A stretch of 64,000 bases of DNA from Halosegnis rubeus (GTDB lineage: Archaea > Halobacteriota > Halobacteria > Halobacteriales > Haloarculaceae), in NCBI RefSeq assembly GCF_009184545.1, contig NZ_QJOW01000004.1, positions 1 through 64,000 of the forward strand, written 5' to 3'. The translations under genes were made by a program, and so were the position numbers. Positions 1-9,044 of this stretch are shown here, one piece after another; within the stretch, counting starts at the first letter, position 1; each line of letters opens with the position of its first letter. Below the pieces are notes generated by a model. The model was not told where the DNA came from, made no database searches, and saw only the letters and a program-made list of their open reading frames with translations.

Positions 1-111
1 TGCGGGTACTTATATGAACGGGTTTGTAACCCATGCGAACGCGCTCCTCCCCTCCCTACTCGCTCCCTTTGGTCGCTCCTTGAGGAAGGGGACTCCGCGC
101 TACCGCTTCAG

Positions 112-669
112 TTGAACGTCGCCGTGGGCCGCGTCGAGTTGGCACGGGAGACCGGCGAGTTGGACCACCTCGATGCCGTCGAACGGGCACACGAGCGAAT
201 GAACGCGCTCATCGATGACCTGCTCACGCTCGCGAGAGAGGGCGACCGGGTGAGCGACGTCGAAGCCGTCGACATCCGTGATATCGCGAGGGGGTGTTGG
301 GCCAACGTCTCCACCGTGGACGCGACCCTCAACGTGCGGACCGAACGGTCTATTTCCGCCGACAGGAGTCGGCTACAACAGCTGCTGGAGAATCTGATGC
401 GGAACGCGCTCGACCACGCCGGCGACGACGTGACCGTCACCGTCGGCGACATCGACGGTGGATTCTACGTCGAGGACGACGGTCCCGGGGTACCCCCGGA
501 CATACGCGAGTCGGTGTTCGACGCCGGCTACTCGACGGACCCGAGCGGGACTGGCTTCGGGCTGAGCATCGTCGAGCAGATCGTCAGCGGTCACGGCTGG
601 GACATCACCGTGACCGACGGGACCGACGGCGGCGCGCGGTTCGAGATAACCGGCGTTGAGTTCGCGTGA
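112..669 (+). pseudogene. 5'-truncated sensor histidine kinase remnant
   Basis: The 185 codons cover the end of a dimerisation helix (ALIDDLLTLAREG, about residues 40-52) and a full HATPase domain: N-box NLMRNALDHA, G1 box DDGPGVP and G2 box GTGFGLSIV. The usual H-box with the phosphoacceptor His, expected just before LNVAVGRVELA, is absent. The first possible start is a TTG at 112. The same frame stays open back to base 1 but encodes nothing kinase-like and has no ATG. The break falls exactly inside the H-box, so I read it as a deletion or insertion remnant. It ends 10 bp from the convergent kinase at 679. A product would lack autophosphorylation; the family assignment is certain, its status as pseudogene is inferred. 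Confidence 0.8.
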
Positions 670-678
670 GCAGGTCAC

Positions 679-2364
679 TCATATCCGGTCGGGGAGCGTA
701 ATCGTGACGACGTTGCCATCGTCGTAGCCGAAGTCGATATCGGCACCCATGGCGGTAACGCTCCACGTCACGATCCAGAGACCGATGCTGCTGCCGTGTT
801 CCAGTTGCGTCTCGTCGCCGGCGCGGATGGGGGCGAGTTCGGCCTCGTTGATGCGCTCGTTCCGGTCTGTGACGACACACTCCGCACGGCCGTCCTGGGT
901 CTGGGAGACGCTGACCGAGGCGTACGGCTCGTCGCCGTGGTCGAGCCCGTTCTCGACGAGATTCGAGAGCGCGACTGTGAGCAGTCCGGGGTCGGCGCGT
1001 ATCTGCGTTCCCGCCCGCACGTCGAGGTCGATGGTCGCCTCGGGGAAGCCGTCGAAGAGTTCCTCCCGGAGGTCGGCGAGGAGGTCGGCGGCGTCGACCT
1101 CGACGACGCGGAGGTCACGCCGCTTGATTCGGTCGAAGTCCTGTGCCTTCTCGGCGATAGAGAGGAGACTCTCGCTGGAGTCGATGATGGCTTCGGCGGG
1201 GAGTTCCAGCCGCTCGTCGTCGATTTCATCGCGGAGGAGGTTCGCGTGGCCCTTGATGACGGTCATCTCGTTGCGCATGTTGTGCCGGAGCACGCGATTG
1301 AGCACCGTGAGCTGTTGTTTCTGCTGGCGTTCTTCGGTTACGTCGTAGAGGACGACCAACCCCCCGACGACGGTGTCGTGGGTGTCTGTCAGCTCGGTGT
1401 ACGACACGGCGAAGATGCGGCTTTCTGTTCCTCCCACGGTGATCTCGCCTGCCTCGCGCATCACGTCGAGGGGAGTGCCAACGAGCGTCTCGACCGGGGT
1501 GGGAAGCTGGCCGTCGTCGGTGACGCCAAACAGCGTCTCGGCGCGGTCGTTGAGGTTGACGACCTGCTGTTCGGTGTCGACCGCGAACAGCGGGTCTTCG
1601 AGGTCATCGAGGGCGCTGCGCTCTGCGGCCCGCTGTGTGGTCGGGTTCGTCTCAAACATGTGGGTGCCGACGAAGGCGTAGGTGTCGAGCAGCGAGTGGG
1701 GAAGCAAGAGAGCGGGCATGAGGTTCAACTCGGGATACGGGCCGATACGGAGCACCCACGTGACGATACCGATAGCCGGGAAGACCGTGCTCAACGCGAT
1801 GGCGGCCGCCTCTCGTCGATAGAGCGCGCCGTACGCGAGCGTCGTCTCGACCAGCAAGAGGACGCCGACGGCGGCCGCGGCGAAGGTGACGGCCACGGCG
1901 AGATACCCACACGGCTGGATGGTGTAGAGGGCACCCGACAGCCCGAACGGCGAGAGGAGTTCAAACCCCTGCCAGAGCAGGCCGTGATACGGGTGGGTGA
2001 GCGCGAGCCCCGTCATCACGGTCGGAACGAGGAGTATCAGCCCGAAGCCGTAGGTGTGGACGAATCGCTCGCGGCCAGTGTACTCGAGCGCGAATCCCAT
2101 GAACAGCGGTCCCATCCACGCGAGACCGGTCCACGTGAGGGCCTCGAGGTACGCACGCGCCGTCGGCTGTGAGACGAGCATCGCGACGGCGTACGAGAGC
2201 GTGACGAGGACCTGCGCGGTGAGCGTGGCGATGAACCAGTTCGCCCCGGCGCTCCCCCGGTGACGGTCGAGATACCAGACGAGACCGACGGTCCCGACTC
2301 CCGCCGCGAGCGTGGCGAAGACGAACACAGCGGCGACGAGTCCGAACACGACTAGCCGAAACAC
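679..2364 (-). CDS. Membrane sensor histidine kinase (7TM N-terminal, PAS, HisKA, HATPase)
   Basis: This 561-residue protein starts at GTG 2364. About seven hydrophobic segments fill residues 1-230, the arrangement of the haloarchaeal 7TM-type sensor domain. A PAS domain follows (about 245-345, ending in LYDVTEERQQK). The H-box LNRVLRHNMRNEM lies near residue 360 and the N-box is NLVENGLDHG. The G1 box is DRNERIN rather than DNGPGI; this divergent form occurs in one haloarchaeal kinase subfamily, and the G2 region SSIGLWIV is preserved. It should sense a membrane or small-molecule signal and phosphorylate a response regulator, but no intact regulator is adjacent. Signal and partner are unknown. 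Confidence 0.9.
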   Translation of the reverse strand: MFRLVVFGLVAAVFVFATLAAGVGTVGLVWYLDRHRGSAGANWFIATLTAQVLVTLSYAVAMLVSQPTARAYLEALTWTGLAWMGPLFMGFALEYTGRERFVHTYGFGLILLVPTVMTGLALTHPYHGLLWQGFELLSPFGLSGALYTIQPCGYLAVAVTFAAAAVGVLLLVETTLAYGALYRREAAAIALSTVFPAIGIVTWVLRIGPYPELNLMPALLLPHSLLDTYAFVGTHMFETNPTTQRAAERSALDDLEDPLFAVDTEQQVVNLNDRAETLFGVTDDGQLPTPVETLVGTPLDVMREAGEITVGGTESRIFAVSYTELTDTHDTVVGGLVVLYDVTEERQQKQQLTVLNRVLRHNMRNEMTVIKGHANLLRDEIDDERLELPAEAIIDSSESLLSIAEKAQDFDRIKRRDLRVVEVDAADLLADLREELFDGFPEATIDLDVRAGTQIRADPGLLTVALSNLVENGLDHGDEPYASVSVSQTQDGRAECVVTDRNERINEAELAPIRAGDETQLEHGSSIGLWIVTWSVTAMGADIDFGYDDGNVVTITLPDRI

Positions 2365-2414
2365 CGTCGATTAGCCCAATAACTGTTGGCCTTCCCGGCC
2401 CCAGTGCTGGGGTG

Positions 2415-2420
2415 TTTTAT
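2415..2420 (+). promoter_or_regulatory. TATA-like element of the photolyase gene
   Basis: The sequence TTTTAT sits about 25 bp before the ATG at 2443. In haloarchaea this spacing suits a transcript that starts at or next to the start codon. It also favours ATG 2443 over the longer reading frame opening at 2386. Inferred from spacing only. Confidence 0.45.
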
Positions 2421-2442
2421 CTCGGTAGTCCCTCGAGTCAGT

Positions 2443-4068
2443 ATGGCCGACGGTGGCGACCCCCCGCTGGACACGATGCCACTCGCTCCGCTCGTTCCGT
2501 CCGTCCCGGACGAGGAGACGGGGGCCGTCGTCTGGCACCGCGACGAACTCCGGACCGCGGACCACCCCGTACTCACCGCCGCAGCCCGCAACGCCGACAC
2601 GCTCTTGCCGCTGTTCGTCTTCGACCCGCAGTTCTACGGCGACAGCGGGCTCGCCTGTGACGACCGACTTCGCTTTCTCCACGAGTCGCTTGCCGACCTC
2701 GACGAGCAGTACCGACACGCCACCGCGGGCGGGATGGGTCTCTCCTTTGCCCACGGCGACCCCGTCGAGGTGTTGGCTCGGTTTCACAACGCCGGCTGGG
2801 ACGTGTTCGCCGCGCGGGGGCCGACAGGCCGGTACGGCCGCGACCGCGACGAGCGCGCCCGCGAGGCCGCCAACGTGCTGTTCGTCTCCGGTGACGGGCT
2901 CGTTCGCGGGACCGAGGACACGCGCGACGGCTGGGCCGACCACGTCGAGTCGTGGTTCACCGACGAGACGCTGACATGGGACCCCGAGGGCGTCGAACTC
3001 GATCACGTCCCCGCGGAACTCACTCCCGAGGATATCGAGGACGCGTACGGAATCACCTCGGTGAAGACGCGCGTCCCGACCGGGGGACGGGAGGCAGGTG
3101 TCGAGACCCTGCGAGCGTTCACCGACCGCATCGACCGTTACCCGGAGAGCATCTCCGCCCCCCTCGCGGCGCGTGAGGGGACCAGCGGTCTCTCCCCGTA
3201 TCTCCGCTTCGGCTGTCTCTCCGTGCGCGAGGTGTACCAACACGTCGCCACGAACGCGACGGCCGACCGCGCCCGCGAGCTGTTCACCTCCCGGCTCTAC
3301 TGGAATCGCCACTACAAGCAGAAGCTCGAAGACTGGCCCGGCTGGCTGGACGAGGCCGCAAACCCCGTGCTCGCGGGGTTCAACGCCGACCGCTACGACC
3401 CCGAGTACGTCACCGCCTGGAAGGAGGGGAAGACGGGGTATCCGATGGTCGATGCGGCGATGCGGTGTCTCCGCGAGACGGGTTGGCTGAACTTCCGGAT
3501 GCGCGCGATGTGCGTCTCCGTCTACTTCCACATCCTCCAGCAGCCGTGGAAGCCGGGCGCGGACTGGTATCACCACCACCTCATCGACTCGGACTCGGCC
3601 ATCAACTACACGCAGTGGCAGTCTCAGTGTGGGCTCGTCGGGAAGCCGACGCTCCGATTTTACAATCCGCGCAAACAGGTGCGCGACCACGACCCCGACG
3701 GGGAGTGGATTCGCCGCTGGGTCCCCGAACTCGTCGACCTCCCCGACGACCACCTCCCCCGGCCGGAACGCACCCCTATCCACGTGCAGGAGTCGTGTGG
3801 CGTGAAGATCGGCGAGACGTACCCGTACCCGCTGGTCGAGTACGAGGCCGCCAAAGAGGAGTTCTGGCAGCGATACGACGCAATCAAACCCGAGGCCGCG
3901 GCCAGACTCGGCGACGAGGAGATTGCACGGCGCGTCTCGCTTTCCGGTGGCGTGCCGGGCGCGAAACGCATCGCCGACGAACACGGCGACGGAGCCGCCG
4001 GACGCGACCGAGACGGCGACACGCCCCGAGACAGCCCCAGACAGACCGACCTGACGCGCTTCGAGTAA
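2443..4068 (+). CDS. phr: Deoxyribodipyrimidine photolyase / cryptochrome family protein
   Basis: The 541-residue product has an N-terminal alpha/beta antenna-binding domain (VVWHRDELR, about residues 29-37) and a C-terminal helical FAD-binding domain. The signature GKTGYPMVDAAMRCLRETGW lies near residue 330. The region after it reads INYTQWQSQCGLVGKPTLR, which differs from the NWQW form of classical class I CPD photolyases, so the lesion specificity (CPD, 6-4, or a signalling cryptochrome) is open. ATG 2443 was chosen because the family core begins soon after and a TATA-like box precedes it. It heads a repair-gene neighbourhood and converges on the helicase gene at 4091. Confidence 0.9.
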   Translation: MADGGDPPLDTMPLAPLVPSVPDEETGAVVWHRDELRTADHPVLTAAARNADTLLPLFVFDPQFYGDSGLACDDRLRFLHESLADLDEQYRHATAGGMGLSFAHGDPVEVLARFHNAGWDVFAARGPTGRYGRDRDERAREAANVLFVSGDGLVRGTEDTRDGWADHVESWFTDETLTWDPEGVELDHVPAELTPEDIEDAYGITSVKTRVPTGGREAGVETLRAFTDRIDRYPESISAPLAAREGTSGLSPYLRFGCLSVREVYQHVATNATADRARELFTSRLYWNRHYKQKLEDWPGWLDEAANPVLAGFNADRYDPEYVTAWKEGKTGYPMVDAAMRCLRETGWLNFRMRAMCVSVYFHILQQPWKPGADWYHHHLIDSDSAINYTQWQSQCGLVGKPTLRFYNPRKQVRDHDPDGEWIRRWVPELVDLPDDHLPRPERTPIHVQESCGVKIGETYPYPLVEYEAAKEEFWQRYDAIKPEAAARLGDEEIARRVSLSGGVPGAKRIADEHGDGAAGRDRDGDTPRDSPRQTDLTRFE

Positions 4069-4090
4069 TCAGGTCCGCGAGGGACGAAGT

Positions 4091-6784
4091 TCACGAGTAG
4101 AAGATAGAGGGTCGCCGCTCGCCGCCGTACTCGTCGTCAGGTAGGTGCGCGTCGAGGGCGTCACCCTCGCCGAGCAGGTGGTCGAACACGTCGACAGCAG
4201 AGCCACGCAAAAGCGGTTTGTTGTCGTTGCCGCAGTTGCGGTCGAAGGTGCAGGCCGGACAGCCGTTCGGTCGCCCGCAGCCGCAGTCGCGCAGGGAGTC
4301 GCGGGCGCGTTCGGCCAACGCCTCGAACTGCTCGTATATCGCTCGCGAGAAGCCCAGTCCCCCCTCTACGCCGTCGTAGATGAACCACCCCGAAGACACG
4401 TCGCCGTCGAGCGCGCGCGTCCGCTGTTCGATGACGCGCTCGGTGGCCGCGATAGTGTCCGTGCGCGTCGCTTCGTCATCGCGCGCCATGTGGGTGTCGA
4501 GCACGAGCGTCGAAAGCCCCCCGAGGTCGTTCTTGTCGACGAGCAGTTCGAGCGGCGCGGTCTTTATCATCGCGTGCTCCGCTGCGTGCAACCCTGCGAC
4601 GTAGCCCAACTGCGGCGGATGGTCGCCTTCCATCCCGGTCTCGACGCCGAACTCGCGGTACTTGTGGACGAGCGCCGTCTCGATTCGGTCGGGAACCTCC
4701 AGCCAGCAGAGCTGCGTCTGCATCTCGACGGGCCGGCGACCGGTCGGGATGTTCTGCGCGAGCGTCTCTCCGTTGCCGACATGCACCTCGTCGTAGCTCC
4801 CGTGTTCAACGATGACGGTCCCCGTGCCGTAGTGGAGGGTGTAGCCGTTCACCTCGCGGCTGCGCTCGCTGTCCGCGTCGACGACGTTCACCGTCGTCCG
4901 GGTCTGGGTGTAGTAGTCCACGTCGACGGGAGTGAGTTCGACGAACGGCTGCGGGTGGTCGTCCACGACGCGGGTCACCTCGAACTGCTGGCCGTCGTGG
5001 AGCCGAACGGCACCCTCGTGGTAGTCGCGGAACGCCCGCGACTTCGCCACCGGCTCGATATCGAGGTCGTCGGCGAGTCCCCACTCCCGTGGGTTCGCGT
5101 CGTCGGCGAGTCGGACGTGGTACTTGTCGTCGCCGGTCCCGTAGATGCTCACGTCGGCCTGCGGGCGCGGAGAGCCGACGTAGTGGACCGCCGCGTCGAG
5201 ATACCCCTCCAGCTCGCCCGCGCGCCGCAGCATCTCGACGGCTCGCTCCAGCCGGTCGCGCTCGGCGAAGCTGTCTGCGTCGTCTTCGGTCAGGGCCAAC
5301 TCCTCGGCCGCACACCGCAGATGCTGGACGAAGACGGCGTCGTTGTCGGTGTCGACGACCGCATCCTCCACGTCGGATTCGAGCAGGTAGTCTGGGTTCG
5401 CGACGACGTACTGGTCGAGGGTGCGGTGGTCTGCGACCATGACGGCGAGCGAGCGACTGGCCCCCCGCCCCGCGCGGCCGATGCGCTGCCAGAAGGACTG
5501 GCGTTGCCCCGGATACCCCAACAGCACGGTCGCGTCCAGCCCGCCGATGTCGATACCGAGTTCGAGCGCCGAAGTCGTCGCCAGCCCGGTGAGCGTCCCA
5601 GTTTTGAACTCCGTCTCGCGGGCGTGGCGCGTCCGCTTTCCCATCCCCGCGTTGTACGGTTCGACCCGCGGGCGCGCACCGTAGCTCGCGGTGTTCCCGT
5701 CGTAAAACTCGTTCACGCGCTCGACGGCGAGTTCGGTCAGCTTCCGACTCGGACAAAACAGCAGCGTCTGAATCTGGCTGCCCGTGAGGTGAGCGAAGAC
5801 GCGGGGAGCCTCGATGGAGGCGGGAACGCGCTCTGGGGCCGGCTGGTCTCCCCCCTCGTCGTCGGCTCCCTCGGGGAGCGCGTCGGTGTCGGTGTGTGCG
5901 TCCGCGGGAGTGTCCTCGCGCGACTCGTCCGGTCCCTGCTTGTTCCGCGGCGGGGGATTCCAGAGCACGAGGTCGCGTGTCCCCCGCGGAGAGCCGTCCT
6001 CGTCGACGACGGTCACGTCCTCGCCGACGAGATACGCAGAGTGTTCGCCGGGGTTGCCGACCGTCGCAGACGTGAGGGTGTACTGCGGGTCTCCGCCCCA
6101 GTAGGCGACGACGCGGCGGAGTCGCCGGAGAATCCACGCCGCGTGCATCCCCTGCACGCCGGTATGGGTGTGTGATTCGTCGATGGCGATCAGATCGAGA
6201 GCGCTGAACAGCCGGCTCCACTTGTCGTGGTGGTTGAGATAGACGCTCATCGCCTGGAAGTTGGTCAGTATCACGTCGGCCTCGGCACGGATGGTCCGGC
6301 GGTCGGCTTTGGGCGTATCGCCGTCGTAGATGCGAACCCGGATATCGAGACCAAGCGTCTCGTACAGCTCCTCGAGGTTGCGCTTCTGGTCCTTGGTGAG
6401 CGCCTTCATCGGGTAGAGCGCGAGCGCGGTCGAGGCGTCGTTCCCCTCGCTCGCGCGGGTCCCGTCGGAGTTGAGCACGCCGGCGTCGAGCAGGTTCCGC
6501 GCAATCTGGAGACCGTACACTGCGGTCTTGCCGGACGACGTGGAAGTGGCGACGGTGACGTTGTCGCCGTCGGCGAGGGAATCGAGCGCGGCGGCCTGAT
6601 GCGAGTAGGGGTCGTACGGGAGCGCGTGCGCGAGCCGCGGCCGGAGCACAGCCGCCGCCGAGACGTGGCTCCCCTCGCGGGCCGGGAGTTCACGAACCGT
6701 CACGCGCTCGCGGTCGGGGGTGAGACTCGCGCGCGGGAACGAGTCCACCAGCTCGCGGCCGGTCATGCGTGGCTCGTCGGTCAT
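4091..6784 (-). CDS. DEAD/DEAH-type helicase with C-terminal DUF1998 domain (MrfA-like)
   Basis: This 897-residue superfamily 2 helicase has Walker A TSTSSGKT near residue 80, a DESH Walker B variant near 200, and motif VI QRIGRAGRG near 434. The C-terminus has a cysteine cluster (CGCGRPNGCPACTF plus NCG, about 836-855) typical of the DUF1998 zinc module of YprA/MrfA and Hrq1 helicases. An acidic insert (about 285-320) looks like a halophilic linker. It lies 39 bp downstream of the RNase H-like nuclease gene on the same strand, presumably one operon. In Bacillus the equivalent pair repairs mitomycin C damage; a role in bulky-lesion or crosslink repair here is inferred from family and neighbours. 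Confidence 0.9.
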   Translation of the reverse strand: MTDEPRMTGRELVDSFPRASLTPDRERVTVRELPAREGSHVSAAAVLRPRLAHALPYDPYSHQAAALDSLADGDNVTVATSTSSGKTAVYGLQIARNLLDAGVLNSDGTRASEGNDASTALALYPMKALTKDQKRNLEELYETLGLDIRVRIYDGDTPKADRRTIRAEADVILTNFQAMSVYLNHHDKWSRLFSALDLIAIDESHTHTGVQGMHAAWILRRLRRVVAYWGGDPQYTLTSATVGNPGEHSAYLVGEDVTVVDEDGSPRGTRDLVLWNPPPRNKQGPDESREDTPADAHTDTDALPEGADDEGGDQPAPERVPASIEAPRVFAHLTGSQIQTLLFCPSRKLTELAVERVNEFYDGNTASYGARPRVEPYNAGMGKRTRHARETEFKTGTLTGLATTSALELGIDIGGLDATVLLGYPGQRQSFWQRIGRAGRGASRSLAVMVADHRTLDQYVVANPDYLLESDVEDAVVDTDNDAVFVQHLRCAAEELALTEDDADSFAERDRLERAVEMLRRAGELEGYLDAAVHYVGSPRPQADVSIYGTGDDKYHVRLADDANPREWGLADDLDIEPVAKSRAFRDYHEGAVRLHDGQQFEVTRVVDDHPQPFVELTPVDVDYYTQTRTTVNVVDADSERSREVNGYTLHYGTGTVIVEHGSYDEVHVGNGETLAQNIPTGRRPVEMQTQLCWLEVPDRIETALVHKYREFGVETGMEGDHPPQLGYVAGLHAAEHAMIKTAPLELLVDKNDLGGLSTLVLDTHMARDDEATRTDTIAATERVIEQRTRALDGDVSSGWFIYDGVEGGLGFSRAIYEQFEALAERARDSLRDCGCGRPNGCPACTFDRNCGNDNKPLLRGSAVDVFDHLLGEGDALDAHLPDDEYGGERRPSIFYS

Positions 6785-6823
6785 ACGGGGACGACGTGCG
6801 AGCCGGCTATCAATCGTTCGCCG

Positions 6824-8317
6824 TCAGAAGTCACCGAGTCCCGCCTGAGTGCCCCCGGAGTCGGTGGCGGTGTCGGTCGTCGCGCGGCGGTCGGCGTCGC
6901 GAATCGCGGCGTAGACGTGCCACAGGGCGCGACAGTCGTCTTCGCAGTAGCGCTCGTGGCGACCCCAGTCGACGGTGGCGGGGTCGCCGGTACGCATGAA
7001 CTGCTGGTAGGCGGCGGCGGTCTGTGCCCCCGACAGCCCGGTCTCGGCTCCCTCGAAGCCGAGGGCTGCAGCCACGTCGTCCAGCTTGTTCGTCCGGCCC
7101 GGCAGGAGCGCGTTTCCGTCGCGCACGGCCCATTTGTAGAGGTCGTAGGTCCACACGTCGGCCCACGCCTCGGCGTAGTGGGGGGCGTGCTTGTCGATGA
7201 ACCGCTCCAACTCGGGGTAGTCGAACCGGTAGCCGTTCCACGTGAGGACGGTCCGGTCGGCGTGTGTCGCGAGGAACCACTCGAGAAACGCCTCGATGAT
7301 CGTCCCCGGCTCGTCGGGGTCCTCTCGTTCCACGAACGACCGGTAGCTGTCGTCGTGCGGGTCGTAGACGCCGACTTGCCAGATGATCGTCGGTGACAGT
7401 CCGTCTGTCTCGATATCGAGACAGAGTGGCGGCCGGTCGTCGCGCGTGACGGGGAGCGTCTCGTTCGTCAAACGGAGGGGGTCGCCGGTCGCGAGCACCT
7501 CGGCGTGGGCGTGCATCCGCTCGGCGTTCGCCCTCGAGACCCCGGACACGTCCACGAGGTTTCGGACAGGCGTCTCGCGCACGTCGGTCCGGGAATCCAC
7601 CCCGCGGTCGTGGAGGCGGGTCGCCGTCGCCGCGCCGATGCCGGCGAGCGCGCGGAGACCGAACTGCGAAGTTCGCATCGGCGTCGCGGCCACGGTCCCG
7701 GCAGAGACACATCGGAGCGTGGCGAACGTCGGCGTCTCGCCGTGGCCGGGCGGAGGACCGCAGCCGTACACCGGAACCGTCGTCCCGTCGAGCGTCCAGT
7801 CGTGGTGGTATCCCGCCGGAAGTTCGCCGGCGAGTACGGTAATCGGCGCATCCGTCGCGCGCTGGAGTCGCGTCAGTTCGTCGCTCGCAGTGAGGGTCGC
7901 CGAGAGGCTCGTCGCGTCCGTCTCAACGTCGAGTCCCGGGACGACGAGGTGCGTTCGCTCGCTGGCGGGCCGTCGCTCACCCGCCTCGAAGGCGGCCGCG
8001 AGGTCGTCGAGGACGGCGGAGGACTGTACCGTGAGTACGTCGAGTTCGGGCGCGGCGTCGGGGGCGACTGCAGCGAGTGCGTCGTCCACGCGGGCGTGCC
8101 GGACGACCGAGTCGCCGTCGCTTCCCAACTGCGGGTGGACGACGGGAACGGAGAGCGAATCGCGGACGGTCGCGTAGGCGCGCGGCTCGGGCGTCGGGTC
8201 GGAGAGCCAGACGCCGTCGGGGTCGCCGTAGGCGACGGCGTCGGCGAGCGCCGGCGCGGCGAGCTCACGCACCGCTCGTGCCGGCAGCGACAACAGCGTC
8301 AGGGGCTCCTCGCTCAC
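6824..8317 (-). CDS. RNase H-like 3'-5' exonuclease with helix-hairpin-helix (MrfB/YprB-like)
   Basis: The 497-residue protein starts at GTG 8317. A helix-hairpin-helix region (LAGIGAATATRLHDRGV to VSGVSRANAERM) lies at about 225-265. The C-terminal half is a DEDD-type exonuclease: LCLDIETDGL near 299, TWNGYRFDYPEL, and YCEDDCRALWHVY near 457, giving all four acidic positions. This is the domain found in YprB/MrfB. The N-terminal 200 residues are unassigned. The gene precedes the MrfA-like helicase, so both are probably co-transcribed from upstream of 8317. A nuclease acting on strands opened by the helicase is the expected role; substrate is not shown by sequence. Confidence 0.85.
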   Translation of the reverse strand: MSEEPLTLLSLPARAVRELAAPALADAVAYGDPDGVWLSDPTPEPRAYATVRDSLSVPVVHPQLGSDGDSVVRHARVDDALAAVAPDAAPELDVLTVQSSAVLDDLAAAFEAGERRPASERTHLVVPGLDVETDATSLSATLTASDELTRLQRATDAPITVLAGELPAGYHHDWTLDGTTVPVYGCGPPPGHGETPTFATLRCVSAGTVAATPMRTSQFGLRALAGIGAATATRLHDRGVDSRTDVRETPVRNLVDVSGVSRANAERMHAHAEVLATGDPLRLTNETLPVTRDDRPPLCLDIETDGLSPTIIWQVGVYDPHDDSYRSFVEREDPDEPGTIIEAFLEWFLATHADRTVLTWNGYRFDYPELERFIDKHAPHYAEAWADVWTYDLYKWAVRDGNALLPGRTNKLDDVAAALGFEGAETGLSGAQTAAAYQQFMRTGDPATVDWGRHERYCEDDCRALWHVYAAIRDADRRATTDTATDSGGTQAGLGDF

Positions 8318-8489
8318 GGGCGTCGCTACGCGAGTCGGGCGAAAAGAGCTTCCGGCGTGAACTCAGTAGCCGGCTCTCCGTGGACGGTCTCGCCGTCGGC
8401 GTTCCGTGAATCAGGTCCCGGACGTACAGCTCTCGGTCAACACCGAACCGGCGGTCGTAGCACCATTCGTTCAGTTCGTCGTACCACAC
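8265..8489 (-). other. Possible small or remnant ORF upstream of the nuclease gene
   Basis: A 74-codon minus-strand frame opens with a GTG at 8489. Its first half (MWYDELNEWCYDRR, then ELYVRDLIHG) has protein-like composition and good haloarchaeal codon use. The second half overlaps the nuclease start region and looks random. It could be a short conserved gene, an N-terminal remnant, or chance. I do not recognise a family. The 8318-8558 gap otherwise holds only the likely divergent promoters. Confidence 0.25.
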
Positions 8490-8558
8490 CGCCGTCGCGC
8501 AGCGACCCCTCGGGGGTCGGCTCCCAAGCGTTTAGCAGGTGTCGCCCGAAGCCGGGGC

Positions 8559-9044
8559 GTGAGTCGACTCGTCGCGACAGTCACGTTCGGTCGGCGGCCG
8601 GCCATCGGATCCGGCATCGAGCCGGTCGCGGTCGCGCACGGCTACGCCGAGCCGATGGCGCGGTTCCTCGGCTACAACCTCACCGACGACGGGACCCTCG
8701 ACCGCGTCCCGGGTGCGTACGCGCCCGTGCTCGGCGACCGACCCTCGGTCGTGACGGACCTGTTGCTCGCGCTCGCGCCAGAGCTGTCGAGCATCGCAGA
8801 CCGCATCGGGACGCTCGACACCAAATCGCGCGTGAACTACGGCGTCGACTTCCGCGAGAAGGCGTTCGACTCCGCTGTCGGCTGGGGGTCGGACGGCTAC
8901 GGCCGCCACTTCGAAGCGCGCTCGCAGTTGGAGTCACATCCCATCGACGGGGCCGTCGCGGTCGCCTGCTACGGCAGCGGCGAACTGTGTCGAGCAATCG
9001 AGGCGAACCTTGACCGACTAGACGTCGACGCGCTCCGCGGGTAA
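8559..9044 (+). CDS. Hypothetical protein
   Basis: About 161 codons from a GTG at 8559 (an ATG at 8655 would give 129 residues). From residue 33 onward codon use is strongly haloarchaeal and the sequence is protein-like (MARFLGYNLTDDGTLDRV, then YGVDFREKAFDSAVGWGSDG), so I take it as real. No motif, signal peptide or membrane segment is evident and I recognise no family. The 3' end overlaps the antisense fragment of a response regulator (9018-9146), meaning the two were probably brought together by rearrangement. Function unknown. Confidence 0.5.
   Translation: MSRLVATVTFGRRPAIGSGIEPVAVAHGYAEPMARFLGYNLTDDGTLDRVPGAYAPVLGDRPSVVTDLLLALAPELSSIADRIGTLDTKSRVNYGVDFREKAFDSAVGWGSDGYGRHFEARSQLESHPIDGAVAVACYGSGELCRAIEANLDRLDVDALRG

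Noticed and set aside
796-2172. 458-codon plus-strand frame opposite the membrane kinase
   Set aside because: Shadow of the kinase; the reverse strand explains all motifs.
2386-2442. N-terminal extension of the photolyase
   Set aside because: Lies across the TATA-like box and has no family similarity; ATG 2443 preferred.
4145-6175. 676-codon plus-strand frame opposite the helicase
   Set aside because: Composition-driven shadow of the helicase gene; no start context or domain.
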